Shown: positions 12,451 to 26,748, counted from the first letter of the stretch. The stretch is DNA of 64,000 nucleotides from Helopsaltes ochotensis (GCA_013400155.1 VXBM01000097.1:1258629-1322628), one strand, 5' to 3'. The notes: generated by a model from the letters alone, not told the origin. Numbers and translations: made by a program.

Positions 12451-15005
12451 ATGTAGACTCATTAGGCATTTAGAAGACAATAGGATTTATGGCTTGAGCG
12501 AGTATACTAAATTTCATGGTCTTCTAAAGCCACTCCGTGTATTCAGCCATGGATTACCTAATACTTCAAATCACGTATTGTTTCTCTAAATCTGAATTCT
12601 CTAAGTTTTATTTGTCATATACACACTGGCAGCAGTACAAACAGTAAAATACTTTTTTTGTTATTAATATAATTTTTCAACCATCTGCACTCTAAACAAA
12701 AAAGATTAAACGCCTTTCATTTCTTAGCCTAAGTAAAATGTCAAAGGCTAATTTTGTTCTGTGAACATCTGAAAGTATTAGCAAAAGCTTTTATGCTCTT
12801 TTCTACATATTTATGGTTTCAGAACAAAAATTGGTAGAGAAATAAATAAGGTTTCTGGCCTCTAGCTTGAGACACAGCTTCTGCAAAATAAAAACAACAA
12901 TCCTTTAGAAGAAGTACAAAGGCAAATGTGCTTTTTCTCATCAGGTCAAAGCTGGTGTTTCAAATGTTTGCTGGCATATATTTTCCTGATTGCAATTTTT
13001 AACTAGAACAGTTGCTTTACTGTCTTTTTCATCATAAGAGAAAGACCTTTATGATTTTCCATGAGTTGAAAGCAACTTTTGATTGGGGTTATGAGTTGGG
13101 CATTAAAATATCTTTCAGGAGCAATACCAAGCAGGAATCCATCCACATATCTGGCCCACTTTACAAATTAGGGAACTAAGACCAAAAGGGTAAGATCATT
13201 TCCCCATAATGAAAAGAAAACAAGGAAAACCTGTAGTTTCAACTAGTTTCTTACCAAATTTTTAAGTGATTTATGTGACTATGAACTGTAAGGTTAGTTT
13301 TAATTACTTATTTGAATAGCATTATAAATTGTCAAACCTAATTTCAGAAGATATGGATTAATACAAAGTGTCATATAACCAAAAAAAAGTGAAATTTTCG
13401 TATTTCCTAAAAATACCTAACCCTATCCAATAGATAAACAATTCTGATGTTGCAAGACACTTCTAGATTGCTGTCTCTAAATCTCTTTGTGTCTTTTTGC
13501 GATTTTTGTTTACTAACACTACAAAAAAGATAATAATTATCACAATCTTTTCCACCATGAAAACATACTGAGATGAGATTTTGAATAATTTTAACAATAT
13601 GAACAATGACCACAAAAGAGAGCTGAAGTCTATGATCAATCTGGTGAACAATGAGCAAAGTAGCTCTTGCCTTTCCTGTGTCTCTCAGATAACTGAATTT
13701 GGGGAGTAATTAATTCAGAGAGGAGGCTGGATTGAAAGTGAGTCTCAGATAATCATTGTTCCCATGAAACAGTGTTTTCCATAGACACAAAACCTACTGA
13801 GTCTCAGCAGCATTTGCTGTTTTACAAAACTCCTTCCCATCAGCTTCCAATTGTGAGTGATACAACCTGGAGTGCCTCACAAAGCCCAGAAGTTTCACTT
13901 CTGCTTCCATTCATACCTGATCTAGCTACAGCTGCAGCTAAATTTCCAGGAATACACAGAAGATTAGCAAAGCTTAGCTGAGGTGATGGAATTTTACACC
14001 ATGTGAAAGATCACACAGCATTGTATTGTCAATAAAGCTCACACTGTACAGAGTTCCTTTACATATACCTATTTATCTCTATATATATGTATGACACCTC
14101 CCTTATTCTGTTACATAAGTTACTATGAAAAACCTAGGAATAATAAACCAAAGAAAAAATTGTTTTCCTTATGGACTTACTAATCTATTATTATTGTTTT
14201 GCGCTTCATAATATATTTTCAACAACAAATAATTACTTGGAAATATGATTAGAATTATCTAGTGCTCACATACTCTGAATATAGAAATTCTCTAAACTGC
14301 AGTAGGATCATTTTACACTTAGATGGCTACTTAAGCTTATAAATCAAAACCTGGAAGAAAAGGCAGTTTTCCTGCATTTTTCTATTTTTTTTCTATCTTT
14401 TAAAATGTACGTTATGAACCACATATTTAAAAACAATAAAAAGTTTCCATTTCATCTGTGAAAATTCATTAATGAACTACAGAATCTCACTGTCTTCCCT
14501 GATTACTTCCAACATGATTTTTACTTCTGATTATATAGAAATACAGAATCCCTATCTCTCTCGCTGGCTTAAACTTAAAATACTTACACTTAGTACCATT
14601 ATTAAGGAGAATAAAAATAACTGAGAATACTTATAAACATATGAACTTTAGGTATTATTTTACAAAAATACATTTCAAGACATAAATAATCTCATATAAG
14701 GAGCCCTGAATTCAAAGGGCATTTCTCATTGACTTTAGTGGGGGTTGCACCTGGCTTTGAAGATAAAACTGAAAGCACTGACACCAATGGAAATGACTCT
14801 TTAAAGTGTGCCAATGGATAGGGTAAGGAAAAGTTAAAATTGATAATGAAAAAAGATTATACCAGACAGAGCTTCCTATGATGCAGAGAGAGTTCACAGC
14901 TCCCTATTGAGATGCATTGCACAGATAGGAGTCATGTGAAGGCTATTATGTTAATTCCTGAACTGTTGCTCAGTAGTGGTTATTTTGAGAATCTCAGCAT
15001 AGAAT

Positions 15006-15077
15006 TAAAAAAAAACCAACAAAAACAACAAAATCTAAAACCAAAACAAACAAAACCCACAAAATAAACAAACAAAA
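15006..15077. repeat. A-rich (AAAAC/AAAC)n low-complexity tract
   Basis: A-rich sequence interrupted by single C or CC (AAAACCAACAAAAACAACAA and similar). It could be the decayed tail of a plus-strand retro-insert, but no recognisable element precedes it. Confidence 0.85.
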
Positions 15078-15989
15078 GAGTAGTGAATACAAAGGAAACA
15101 CTGTAAAGTGTGGAGAAAATGCTCACTTGCCAGTAAATGGCTGAAGGTTATCAGAGTTATCTAAGGAAATATACTAACTGAGACCATTACCCTTAAAAAG
15201 GTTTTTATAATTATCACTTTCTGAAAAATAAAGGTAAAAAAAATGGTAATATAAACCCCCACAATTATAAAGGTAGTTTAAATATTTCCTTTTTACTTGC
15301 ACAAAAGAATTAAACTTTTTCTAGCCTGGTCTCTTGAAAGCAAATCCCTGAATTTTAGGCTACAAAACGTTAGGCTGTAACATACAGTTCCACTTAACCT
15401 AGTGACTTTATTAATGAAAAACCTCCTTGTTAAAAAGTATCTAACAAGCCCTACTCTTTCAATTCAATGAAACTACACTAAGAAGATCAAGACTTCTACA
15501 AATGCTACATTTACCTGTACAAGGGTTTACTTTTTGGCCATGGTAATTCATCAATACAATTAGTACAAGCATTTTCCAAATAAATAGTACTTGCTTCCCT
15601 AAAGACCCATTGAAAACATTCTTATACAGTATTTTCTGAATTTCCTTCATACTTGGGAGACTGTGAAGTGTGTACACCAGAATTCCAAGTGTAGCCTCTT
15701 CCATTTACTTATGAGGAAAATTTCTCTTTTTCCCAGGCTTCTATACTTTAATATTATCCAAAGGTTTGAGGAGAGAACTGAGATCAACAAAGAAAGTTGA
15801 TGAACTGGAGTATACTTCCATATATCTTCTTAAATATAATTTTCCATTTTTCAATAAACTCACTTTATCCTGTTTACCTCTTATATCATCATTTATATAA
15901 AGCAGGTGATCTTTTAAAATTAAAAACTCTGCCAAGTAACCTGCTGCTATATTATAATGTTATCTGAAGGTAAAATTCTTTCCCGTTTG

Positions 15990-16060
15990 TGGTGGTGTGG
16001 TGGTTTTTTGTTTTTGTTTTGTTTTGGTTTTTGTTTTTTGGTTTGGTTTGGTTTGTTTTC
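15990..16060. repeat. (TTTTG/TTTGG)n low-complexity tract
   Basis: A G/T-only tract of about 70 bases with TTTTG, TTTTTG and TTTGG units (GGTTTGGTTTGGTTTG). On the minus strand it is A/C-rich, similar in composition to the tracts at 15006, 57781 and 58171. Confidence 0.9.
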
Positions 16061-19000
16061 TGTCTGTGAATATGCTCTCAAAAATGAGCTAAAGATTTTT
16101 TTTAATGGATGACATACATCATAGATATTTTGACTTGCGAAAGAATAGAAGAATGAAAACAAAATATAAGGGAACAAAGAAATATCATTTAGCTAGTTAC
16201 TGCAAATTCCCAAAGATAAAATTGGTTACTAAAATACAGGACATTTTTCTTTTTCTGCTCTTTCTACTGTTTAGGAATCCTGAGTCATTCACATACTAAC
16301 ATTCTCACATGAAAATGAGAATTAAAAATTGGTGCACTTTGTGCTTGAGAAAAGAAATGGACTAATTTAGCTGCAGAAGTAAAGAAGATGCAGGCATTCA
16401 CCTGCCTACATTTCTTCTGGATTTATATTCAGCATACACCAAAGACACTATTTTTGCTTAATTCATCACAATACAACTGTGCCCCCACAGGAAGTACACC
16501 AATATAACACAGAAATCAAAGATTAATGCAAGAAGTTTTGTCTGCATAACCAAGATTATTGACTATACTGCTGAAGAAGGTGCAGTTGGGAACAGCCTAG
16601 ATAACATCAGAAAATTTGCAGACTATACTGGCAGGTGACAGCATTACTACCTTTACTCTTTTTAAAAACATAGCAGCCCCTTTTGTGACAATAAAACAGA
16701 ACAGTAAATATTACTTTTTTAAGCTTAATGCTTAGATAATAAAATATATCTGTTGGTTTTTACTATATTATGTCATATGATGGTACCAGACATTAGTACT
16801 GAAGAGGATCTTATGCCTTCAACTGGCCTATAATTGCATAACAAGGCATCATTTTTCTATTTCAACATCCATGATGTGCTTTGTTTTCTGCTTTGTCCTC
16901 CTGGTTCAATTGTTGAGGTAATTTCACAGTTCATAATTAAATTCCTACTTGAATATCGACAGTTACAACTTTTATAAATTTCAGGTTTTCTTCATATAAA
17001 TATTTCAACTACTTTCCAAGAGACCGGGCCACTTTTATGGTGACCAGAGTAAGAAAGTCTCAGTCCAGTTACAGCATAATAGATGCATTGCTAGACCACA
17101 AGAAAACATGTTGCACTATTTTTTTACACACACACACCAAAAAAAGATCATAAAGTGCTTTTATTTATATCACTAACTTCTGAATGGGTGGGGTATTTTA
17201 GAAAAGCTCCTTCAGACAAAGCATTTCCAATAGATTAAGCCTTCTATTTTTGAACCAGTGCTTAAGTAATGTTAGTGATTTTCCTAAAGATATCACATTA
17301 AAAATTAGATAATTGACTCTTTTTTCTTTTCTTGAAGAATGAACAGAACTCTGTCAATTTAGCAGGAAAAAACAACAACAACTTCCAATTTTTTTGCTGA
17401 GTAACTCTGTTCATGTCATATGTCTATTAATTGTCATGCTTTCAGCTTTCCCTTTTTTACAGAATCTCTTTTTTGATCACAGTGTCACTTTGGAACATTG
17501 CTAGTATGCAGAAGAAGTTAAGGGGTTTATTTTCATTCCATCCCATGATTTTCCAAAAACCCACACTAATAGATTCTAATGCAACTCTCCTTACACTCAC
17601 TCACGCCAATTTTACCAGGAGGAACAACTGCCAGACTTTTCTGAGACAGAGCATTCCTTTCCTAACAGCTGTTCCACATGTTGATCAACGATCTTTCTGC
17701 TTGGACACTGGTGGATGTGTCCAAATGATTTTTGATTTCAGATTACACTGTCCAATGTGTCTGTATTGGCAACTGATTGCTCCACTTCACTGAGGGCAAA
17801 ATGTGACTCAGCGGCCTTTAAAATCACAAGTTTCTCTTTATATAACTCTATTAGCATTGTAAACACTTCTGGAAGGTGTGCTGTAAAACTGACTAACTTG
17901 TCACCCTTGAATAATTTCAAGCTCAGTAGGACTGCATTTATTTTTGCTTCTATTGCCACTTCTGCACTCCCAGGTTTCATACCAGTGAAGAAATGTGATT
18001 GAAATGCATAAATTTGGGTCCTCATTTCCTACTGAGGTACATTACAGCCTTAACTTAAATCTTTCATAGATTTCTAGGTCAGAAATATTATTCTACGGTA
18101 CCTTCTGACACAGAATTATCTGTAATGGGTAAAATCTGATTAAGTTCATCTATAGCTTTTCTTAGCCAAGTGCTTACAGATCTGCCTTAGGTAATTTACC
18201 ATGCTTAATAGCCTGTATTCTCAGTCTTTTTCTGTGAATGCTTTGGCTTGGCAAGTAAGATAAACAAAAATCAGACCTCTTTCAGCTACCTCACTAACAT
18301 ATCAGAGAAACAATCTGCCAATGGCCTAATTTAACACTTTTTTTTTCCACCAGCGAACAATTGCAAATACCTTAAATAAACCTTCATATATACCATTCTT
18401 GAGTTTCCATATGCCAGAGAAAAATTTATCTTACTAGTTACTCTTTCATCTTCCAGCCTCCAAATTTTCATTAGTCCAACAGTCAAGACCTTCACATACA
18501 TCTTCAACAATGGAAAAATGTTTTTCCAGTTATTCAATACTGTATCCCATTTATCCAGTCTTTCTCAAAACTTTACCTCCTCAAACACATTGCACCCCAG
18601 CAGCATGTGTTGAGATTTTCAAGGTTCTGCTAAAGCCATAAAAAGGCTATTTCACTCTTCACAATGTCCCCTTAAAAGTACAGGTTCTATCACTATTTCA
18701 TTTACAATTCTTAATTAGACAATAAATTATTTTAGGTATATCTTTACATACAATGAAGAAATGACCGCATTTCATAATCTGCTTCAATATTCAGCCCATT
18801 TTACCTATGACAACAAATCCATGATGTTTGTTTAACATTTTTAAATGTTTGTCTGTTTTGTGCATTTACTTGAGGCTTGATTTTATTACTAAATAGATAG
18901 TGCATGAAGTAAAATCTATTATATCTGCAATGGTGAAGGCATTGTAAATATGGAACAAAAAGGAAGAAGAGATGGGGATGATCTACCTGTTACATGTGTT

Positions 19001-19164
19001 ATATGGCTGTGAAAATTACAGGCTTGGCCCTTTCTATGTTTTTGGCTCCTTCTTGTGCCAGGTTTCTGCCAGCATGAATTTATTGGCTCAGGGAAATATT
19101 TTCAGTTGAAGGTAGCGCTGCAATTCACAAAATAATATAACCAGATAGTCAAGCCAGATAAACA

Positions 19165-19562
19165 CTTAAAGTACATTTTGAAGACACTGGAAAGGCTAAG
19201 TGAAGTTGGATTTTTCAGCCTGAAGAAGAGGAGGTTCTAAGGTGATCCTACTGAGGCCTAGCAGTACCTAAAGGGAGACTACAAGAGAGCTGGAGAGGGA
19301 CTTTATACAAGGGGGAAAGGCTTTAAACTGAGTGAGTAGGTTTAGATTAGATATTAGGAAGAAATTCTTTACCATGAGGGTGGTGAGGCAATGGAGCTGG
19401 CCTCATAAGTCGTGACTGCCCCATCCCTGGAAGTATTCTAGGTCAGGCTGGATGGGGCTCTGACCAAGCCAGTTGAGCGGAAGGTGTCCCTGCCCACAGC
19501 AGGGGCATTGCACCTGGGTGATTTTAAGGTCTCTTCTGACCCAAACCGTTCTATAATTCTAA
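19165..19562 (+). mobile_element. CR1 LINE 3'-end fragment (first of a tandem pair)
   Basis: Typical CR1 3' region in forward orientation: GAGCTGGAGAGGGACTTTAT, then TTAGATTAGATATTAGGAAG, ATGAGGGTGGTGAGGCAATG, CATCCCTGGAAGTATTCTAG and TCAGGCTGGATGGGGCTCTG. It ends in GGTCTCTTCTGACCCAAACC followed by GTTCTATAATTCT. About 400 bases remain, 5'-truncated in the normal way for CR1. It has no coding part. Confidence 0.93.
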
Positions 19563-19567
19563 GTTTT

Positions 19568-20090
19568 TAAAAGAGGTCCCACCTATAGAACCATGTGCCA
19601 CCATAAAAGGAGGATATAAAGCTCTTGGAGAGCATCCATCCAAAGGAGGGCCATGGAGATGATGAAGGCCTTGAGGGGAAACCACAGGAGGAGCAGCTGA
19701 GATCACTTGGTATGTTCAACCTGGAGAAGAGGAAACTGAGGGAAAACCTTATCATGGTCCTAAAGCTTTTATAATGAGGGGAAGCAGAGGGGCAGACACT
19801 GATCTCTTCTCTGCAGTGACCAGGGACAGGACCCAAGGAAATGGCTGGAAATCGTGTCGGGGAGGTTTAGGTAGGAGATAAGGAAATTTTTTTCACCCAG
19901 AGGGTGATTGGGTGCTGGAACAGGCTCCCCCAGGGCAGTGGTCACAGCACCAAGCCTGACAGAGTCCAAGAACTGTTTGAACAATGCTCTTAGGCACATG
20001 GTGTGATTTTTGGGTTGTCCTGTGCAAGGCCAGGAGTTGGATTCAATGATCCTTGTGCATCTCCCCCAACTTAGGATATTCTATGATTCT
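19568..20090 (+). mobile_element. CR1 LINE 3'-end fragment (second of a tandem pair, different subfamily)
   Basis: A second forward CR1 tail lies immediately downstream of the first: GCATCCATCCAAAGGAGGGC, CATGGAGATGATGAAGGCCT, then CAGGACCCAAGGAAATGGCT, GGTGCTGGAACAGGCTCCCC, TGTGCAAGGCCAGGAGTTGG and a tail of GATATTCTATGATTCTATGA. The terminal ATTCTATG repeats are the CR1 3' end signature. Word content differs from the first copy, so this is a separate insertion, not a duplication. About 520 bases. Confidence 0.93.
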
Positions 20091-23000
20091 ATGATATATA
20101 TGACAACTAACATGACGCAGCTGGGAAAAGCTTCATCTTCCTGTAGATACAGCATTTATCAGAACTCATTTAAAAGAAATTGTATCACCATATGTTAAAG
20201 ACAGTATTTTGTTGCTTATTTTAAACTAGCACAACAACTGTATTAAACACTTGAGATTTTCTTGTATTCACAGACCACATCTGATTTAATATTGCATTGC
20301 TTCACTAAAATCAATAGATCCCTGCCAATTGATACGAGCTAAGTATGCATTCATTTTAATTTATATTATACTGGAGGGGTATAAGATTTATTGCTTTTTA
20401 AGTATTATTTAAGTATATAAAATTATTTTGAGACCAGAATCAGGGTCCTTCTATATTTTGGGTTATTCTGTGGGGAGGATATTTATTTTTGTGAAAATCT
20501 ATAGGAAGTACCATCAGAAGTTTAGTTCTATTACAAATTCATTCCACTTATTTGGTTAAAAACATTCAAAATTTGATTTGTAGTAAACAAAATGTGATTA
20601 TTTACATCAGATTTACTGTTGGGTTAACATCAGACAGACTTTGGTCTTATGCATGCTCTTGCTCAGTAATGAATATTGTCCGGTAAAATTTAATTATTTC
20701 AATTGTATGAGTTTTTCAACAGATAATATCATGAGCTGCAAAACTGAAATAAAGAGTTAGATTCATCATCACATGATAATATCTGTGTCAGCTTCCCAAC
20801 TGTGCCTTTTTCACTTTTGAATGTTAGCTAGCAAAACTCTATTTTCTTCAAGAACAATCCATACAATTCTTGAACTTACATCTCAGAAGTTAAAACCTTT
20901 GTGAGTAAATCCATACCGACAACTCAGGGTGTCTTGAAAGTGACGATTCACAGACCTTATAATCCTCAGTGATTTGGACAAAGTTATAGACAACCCTAAT
21001 AGCCAAGAGCCTCCATGATCAAAAGCTAACATTTATTTGTACATGTTCCAACTCTCGTTGCTAGGAAGATGTTAACATTTTTATTTAATAGTCTACATCA
21101 TCCCAGGATGTAATTAAAATAGTCTATTTTATTACATGCAGTAATACCAGTCAGAATGACATTCACAAATTAATTTCTTTCAAAACTTTCTTGTTCTACA
21201 GCAGAGAAAGAACATTCTGACCAATTTAATGTTTGTAGAAAGACGCTGGGGATCTGATAAGACACCATGACATAAAGTGCAGAAATTACATCCACTTCAC
21301 CTTGCCTCACGTCATTTGACAACTGCACCATTCCCACTGCTCTGTTTCCAAGAGCAGCTTGTGCATAGATATCAATTGGCTAAAGCTCAGTAAAACACAG
21401 CAGGAAAGATGGATGCATCATTTATATCTTTTCTCTTCAGCCCTTTGTCCATTCATTAATATATGATGGTGGCATTCATCAGTTAAAACCAGAATTAAAC
21501 CAATTTAACCAAAAGTAAAATACAATTATTATAACTATGCCTCATTTTTCACTCAAGGTGAAAGCAGTATTTAGTGAGAAACCAGAAAAGTAAAATGCAA
21601 ACCTTCAACAGCTCCCTGATTTCGACATGGTTTGGATAAGTTGATAAAACTCTTTGGACATGGTCTTAACTCAAACTTAAGAAGTACTGATGGGGTTCAG
21701 GTTTTTTTTCTTTGTTTCTATGGGTTTTTTTAATACCATCACTGCAAATAAAAGAATAAGCTTTAAAATTTTGCAATAAAAACTGAATAAGAGAGGTGGA
21801 CTTGCAGTTGCAACACTTACCCCTTTTCTGTGTCTATGGTGAGAATAAGACAAGGGACCATAGAGTAATTAATTAAAACTTAAACATAGCTTATGAACTA
21901 CAGGGGAGAAAAAAAATTCAAATTATGCAGTAGAATGTCCACAGTAGTGTAAGATATACAATTAGATATGCAATTGTAAAAACCACATTACTGAAATTTT
22001 TTAGAATTTGTGACATGTGGCAGAAATTCTTTTTAATGCACTCCAAACTTTAAATGGAGACTAAGAAGATAGCAAGAGATGCAGGTGTAGTTTATTCAGA
22101 ACACTGGAAAGTTCAGCTTTACTATTTGTCATACAAAGTAATGCCAAAGATCCATTAAATAATATAAAGTGTCCAGTAAAGTGCTACATATTAATAATAT
22201 ATATTTTATTAGTTTATACATAAGATTTGTTCACATTTTTGTAAGTAATTATAGCTTTACTTTTTTTATCAAATAAGGTAATCATAAATGATTCATGATC
22301 CAATTATGCACACTATTTAATATCTACGAAGTTATAGGGTTAGTTACTACTCTATCTAGTACATAAGGAATTAGTATGGTCCAGCTGTTATCTTTAAAAA
22401 TTAAGTCCCGCAAGTAAAAAAACCAATTTTAAATGTTTTTACCCAATATTCTAGAAGTCTTATAAAAATTATAAGTAGTTACTGAATCTTTGAACATCAG
22501 TCATGCATTTTTGGAAAAGCATTTTCAGGAACGTCTTGTGCCTTTGTAGAAAAATTTGTTAGATGTATAATCAATTAAACTGCCACATGGAATTTTGACA
22601 ATTCATCTGCATCAGGCAGCAAAATGCATGCCTACACTCTTTAGATCCATTTACAAAAACCTAACCCATGGATGCAAAAAAGGCTTCTGCCATTCTGTAT
22701 TTTACGTATCTGACCTTAAGCCATGGTTTTTATCTTATACTTTTTTTATCTTATGCTATTTTTCTTTTTGTTTCCTGGCAAATTTATTTGCATTTGATTT
22801 GTAGGAAAATACAGGGAAAAGACCCCTCTGTTCCTCCCCGGTGTTACAGCCAGACGTCCTTTAAGATATTTTGGATAAGAACCCTTGTACATTTAATATT
22901 ACTTTCTGATTATAGAAATAATTTTTAGATAGGCAAAGACTTATTTTCTCCATCCGTGTAACAACTATTGCCCTAGAATGCAATGTTGCAATGGAACAAG

Positions 23001-24667
23001 AAGAATTTAGAAAGAGAAAAGAAAAAATTGCCTCTACTTTCAAGTGCCATTCAAGTATATGGTTTCCTAAAAAGCAGACTAAATTGCAGTTGTTATAACT
23101 TCAAGAAATATCACAACACTGATGAAGTGAAAGAGAAAAACTGACAGATGCTTTGTGTGAAGTTAATCTGAATGAGAAGCAAGGCTGATCTGACAGAAGC
23201 AACAAATGCAAAGCAGAAAATACCCTGTTCCTCCTTAATATTCTCCTTGAAGGATGTATACATAAAGAATGGTTGCCTAATCAGAAATGCAGAATTTTTC
23301 TGTCCTTTTTTTTTGCAAAAAAAGGTAGCCACAAATAAAAATGAATCTTAAACCACCTTTATGCAAAATGTAATCTGTGTAGCTGCAGACAAAAGTATTG
23401 ATGAAATATTGATCAGCTGCATTCTATGCTTGTATAAATATTTGCTTGTTTATAGTGAGTTGATATTGGTAATTTTAACAAAATTGGACAGTTGCTTTTT
23501 TCACCCCCTGAACTCTGCTCTATAAAGCAGTTTATTTAAAAGCGAGAACTATATATATTTCTGATCACAAAAAAAAACCCCAGGCATAGAAATAGTATAA
23601 CTGGACATGGGAAATTTTTTCTATGTGTCATGATGACAACCCCATTTCCACTAATTAATTTACACAATATATAGAAAATATCAAAAATTATGTAGAACCT
23701 TGTTGCAGTTTGTGCATCTTCAGAGAAGAGAGTACCTACGTTCTGATGAAAAAGTTTAAACTGCTCTGAAAAAACATGCAGAGCTCCTTAAATGTAACTT
23801 CACTGAACTTCAGGTATATTGTAAACATAGAGATATAAGCTAAAAACCAAATTTATATGTAAGAGAAATGCCATTAGGATAAACTTCCACTTTTGGCTTC
23901 CACAAACCCCAACCCAAGATAGCATCAAGGTGACATCTAAATTCTATTACAATATCAAGACTAAGACTTAAAAATATATTTTTTAAAGACATTGACACTC
24001 TGTGAATTTAAATTTTTGGTATCTGACAGAACAAAGAATCTAACAGTACCGCTCTGAAAATTTAGCAATTGCTAGAGCAGAAATAAGATTCTCTTCAATA
24101 CACTGTGCAGGCAACAAGCTGAAACAACATGATTAGGAGACAATCCACCACAGCTGCAAACTGACTTAAGTAAACCATTATCTATTTGCTCAGCTGCATC
24201 TATATTCCCTTACTAAATAGGCCCATATTACTTTACTAATTAGGTGCATATTTATGCACATATACATCACTTCATTATCTTATGGGTAATGTATTTTCTT
24301 TATTACACTTGAAATGCTGCAGGTTGTGTCACTGAGGCCAGGGGACCTATTTAACTAACAAGGCTTGTCCAGTCCCTATAACACAATTTATTCAGTTACA
24401 GGAAAGATAGCACAGCAGTTCACACAGAGATTGGAGGTGATTTTGTCTATCATGTGAATCCCATTTAAGGTTGCAAATCTATTTAAGATTGTAGAACTTC
24501 GCTTCAAACTGCAAAAGAGTTTTGCTTAGAGACACAAACCAGAAAACTAACAAGTAAAAGCACATAATAACCATAAACTTCTGCTCTACTGACAAGATTA
24601 TCTTTCTACATCTAATTGGTTTTTTTTAATACCAGCTGTTCATTTCTTCTGCATTTCAAGCTCCTGT

Positions 24668-24691
24668 CTTGACTACATTAGTGTAGTCAAG
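24668..24691. repeat. Perfect inverted repeat, 10-bp arms with 4-base loop
   Basis: CTTGACTACA (24668-24677), loop TTAG, TGTAGTCAAG (24682-24691): ten perfect base pairs. The stem can extend outward (CTCC at 24661 with GGAG at 24691-24694) if three bases are bulged. Transcribed in either direction it would form a stable short hairpin. Confidence 0.95.
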
Positions 24692-26095
24692 GAGAATTGC
24701 AGAAGAAAGCATTGTATTGCTGGATGTTCTTTCCACGAGTGCTTACAAGATGAAATTCTCTTAGTGGAACATTACTCTTTTGAATGGATCCTACCAGCCT
24801 TTGACAAGTACTTAAAGGAAACACTTACTCCCATGGCATCCATAGAGTAAATGATGAAAGCATTTTTGTCACATATTCTCCTATAAATGCTACAGGTTTT
24901 ATTCTCTTATAAGTTTCCCTAATGTTTGTTGGTCTGGACCAAACCTGGGTATTTGTCTCCTCGGCTCTGAGATTAATTTTATTTTGCTATCTTTCTTTTT
25001 AAGTTAGCACAAGTTTTAGATAGACTTAAGAACAGGCTCAGGTTTTTTAGTAACATTTATATTGAGTATTTTTGGTAGTTCTTCAGTTAAAGTAAACAGA
25101 ACCTTTTTTAACCTGTAAATAAGAAGATAAGTCAAAGCATAACAGATTTTGAAGGCTAATTAGCAGGAGAAGTCCCCAAGTTCAACTTAGCTGAATATCT
25201 TATCCATAGTTTGAACTAAAACAAATTATGCAGAGCCACTAAATGGCTCAGTATATGCTTAGGGCAACACTTGCTCCCGCTTTAGGAGACACAGTTTTGC
25301 TGTTACTACCATGTGGGACCAAAGCTGGACAAACATATAATATCTCTATGTATTTAAAATGTTCAGAAACTCACAAAATCCAGTAGTTCAGCTAAAATGA
25401 GCTTGTTAAGATTTCTATTTGTTTTGCCCCCATTTTTTTCAGCTACTACAAGCAGATGGGCATTGGCCCTGGTGTCTGCAGATTAGAACAGTTGGACTTT
25501 CAGTGGTATTACAGAGCAAAGTAGAACAGCTGGGCTACCATTTGATGAGTCAAAAAAATGTGTGAAAAATTATTACAGAAACAGGACTCAAACTCGACAT
25601 ATGCTGAATCATCCACATTTATGGAGTTTCTCCAGCTTGTAACCCAAGTAATCCAATTTTCCTTTTGAAAAGAGTGTCCATAATTATTTTATCTGCAAAA
25701 TTATCTCTATGAATCCGAGCCATTGTATATTGCTGGACCTATTTCCATGGACTTCAATTGTCTAACTTATACTGATGCTGAACACTTACTATAAACAGTT
25801 TTAGACAAAAACCAAACTAGTCAAGGTTATCCTTGTAGAATGTTCCCTACTCTTTCACATGGAAAAGTATCAAATGAGTTAAAATTTTACCTGCAAGGAA
25901 TATGAAATTTTAGAAAGTGAAAACTGATACTTTCACAAAACATTCATATTTGTGTTCTATATTCAACAAATAAATAATTTCTCTATTTTTCTATAAAGTC
26001 CATTGCAAGGATGCAAGTCTTCCTTCAAGTTTTAAAACTTCCTTTATCACTGTGCTGCGTTGTCTCTCTACACTATATGGCAGGGGTGTGTAACT

Positions 26096-26124
26096 TCTGG
26101 AACTCCAGGAGTGTGCAACACTCC
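26096..26124. repeat. Two adjacent small hairpins
   Basis: CTGGA-AC-TCCAG (about 26098-26109) is followed by GGAGTGT-GCA-ACACTCC (26108-26124), a seven-base-pair perfect stem with a three-base loop. The two overlap by two bases, so only one can form at a time. Confidence 0.85.
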
Positions 26125-26748
26125 AGTGTGGGGTAAGTACCAGACATGCACATAGTAGAGTTAATAACTGTTACAAGGGATCACAATCAAAATATGCAAT
26201 TTGAAAGCAGGCAAAGGATGGGAAAAGAAAACAAAGCACAACAGAGGAGAAGTGAATGGCCAAGGGTGCAGAGAACAGATTCTCATGACCCAGAAATTAA
26301 GCAAAAATGCATGTTAATGGTGTAGGAATGTGCTCTGGGTTTGTTTCTGTGCATTCACACAGACTCTGCACTGATTAAAGCCACAGCTAACCACTGACAG
26401 ACTGAAAATATAATGGCAGCATTGATTAGAAGTGTGGAACACTAAATTGTGTGAGGAATAAGGCAAACACAGACTTTCTCCTTTTAAAGTTTAGGCTTCT
26501 GGTTAGTCACTGATATAAACTAGCACCATCCAGAAACCTAAGAAAACAGATTTGTCAACCATCACATCAGCAGAATGCTATTTTAGTTAGGCATAACCCA
26601 TGTTATTTGAGTATATATGAAGTTCCCATGCTTTGTTTCACTTGCACAAGATGTGCCTATGGCATAGCTCAAACGTTCAGAGAAAATGACTGTTTCTGTG
26701 TACATTGCTATTTCAGATCATATGGCAATTGCTTCAATAGAAGAGGTT

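Larger units (their letters stand above)
9986..19164. other. Intron stretch with simple repeats only
   Basis: AT-rich intron without recognisable coding exons or RNA genes. The AT-rich, A-rich and GT-rich tracts inside it are listed separately. Two open stretches (minus strand near 12025-12163 and 17738-18025) are discussed as observations and are not supported as genes. Confidence 0.45.
20096..26748. other. Intron stretch without recognised genes
   Basis: AT-rich, mostly unique-looking DNA. Two compact inverted repeats (24661-24695 and 26096-26124) stand out. Open frames are short and lack coding character. Confidence 0.45.
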
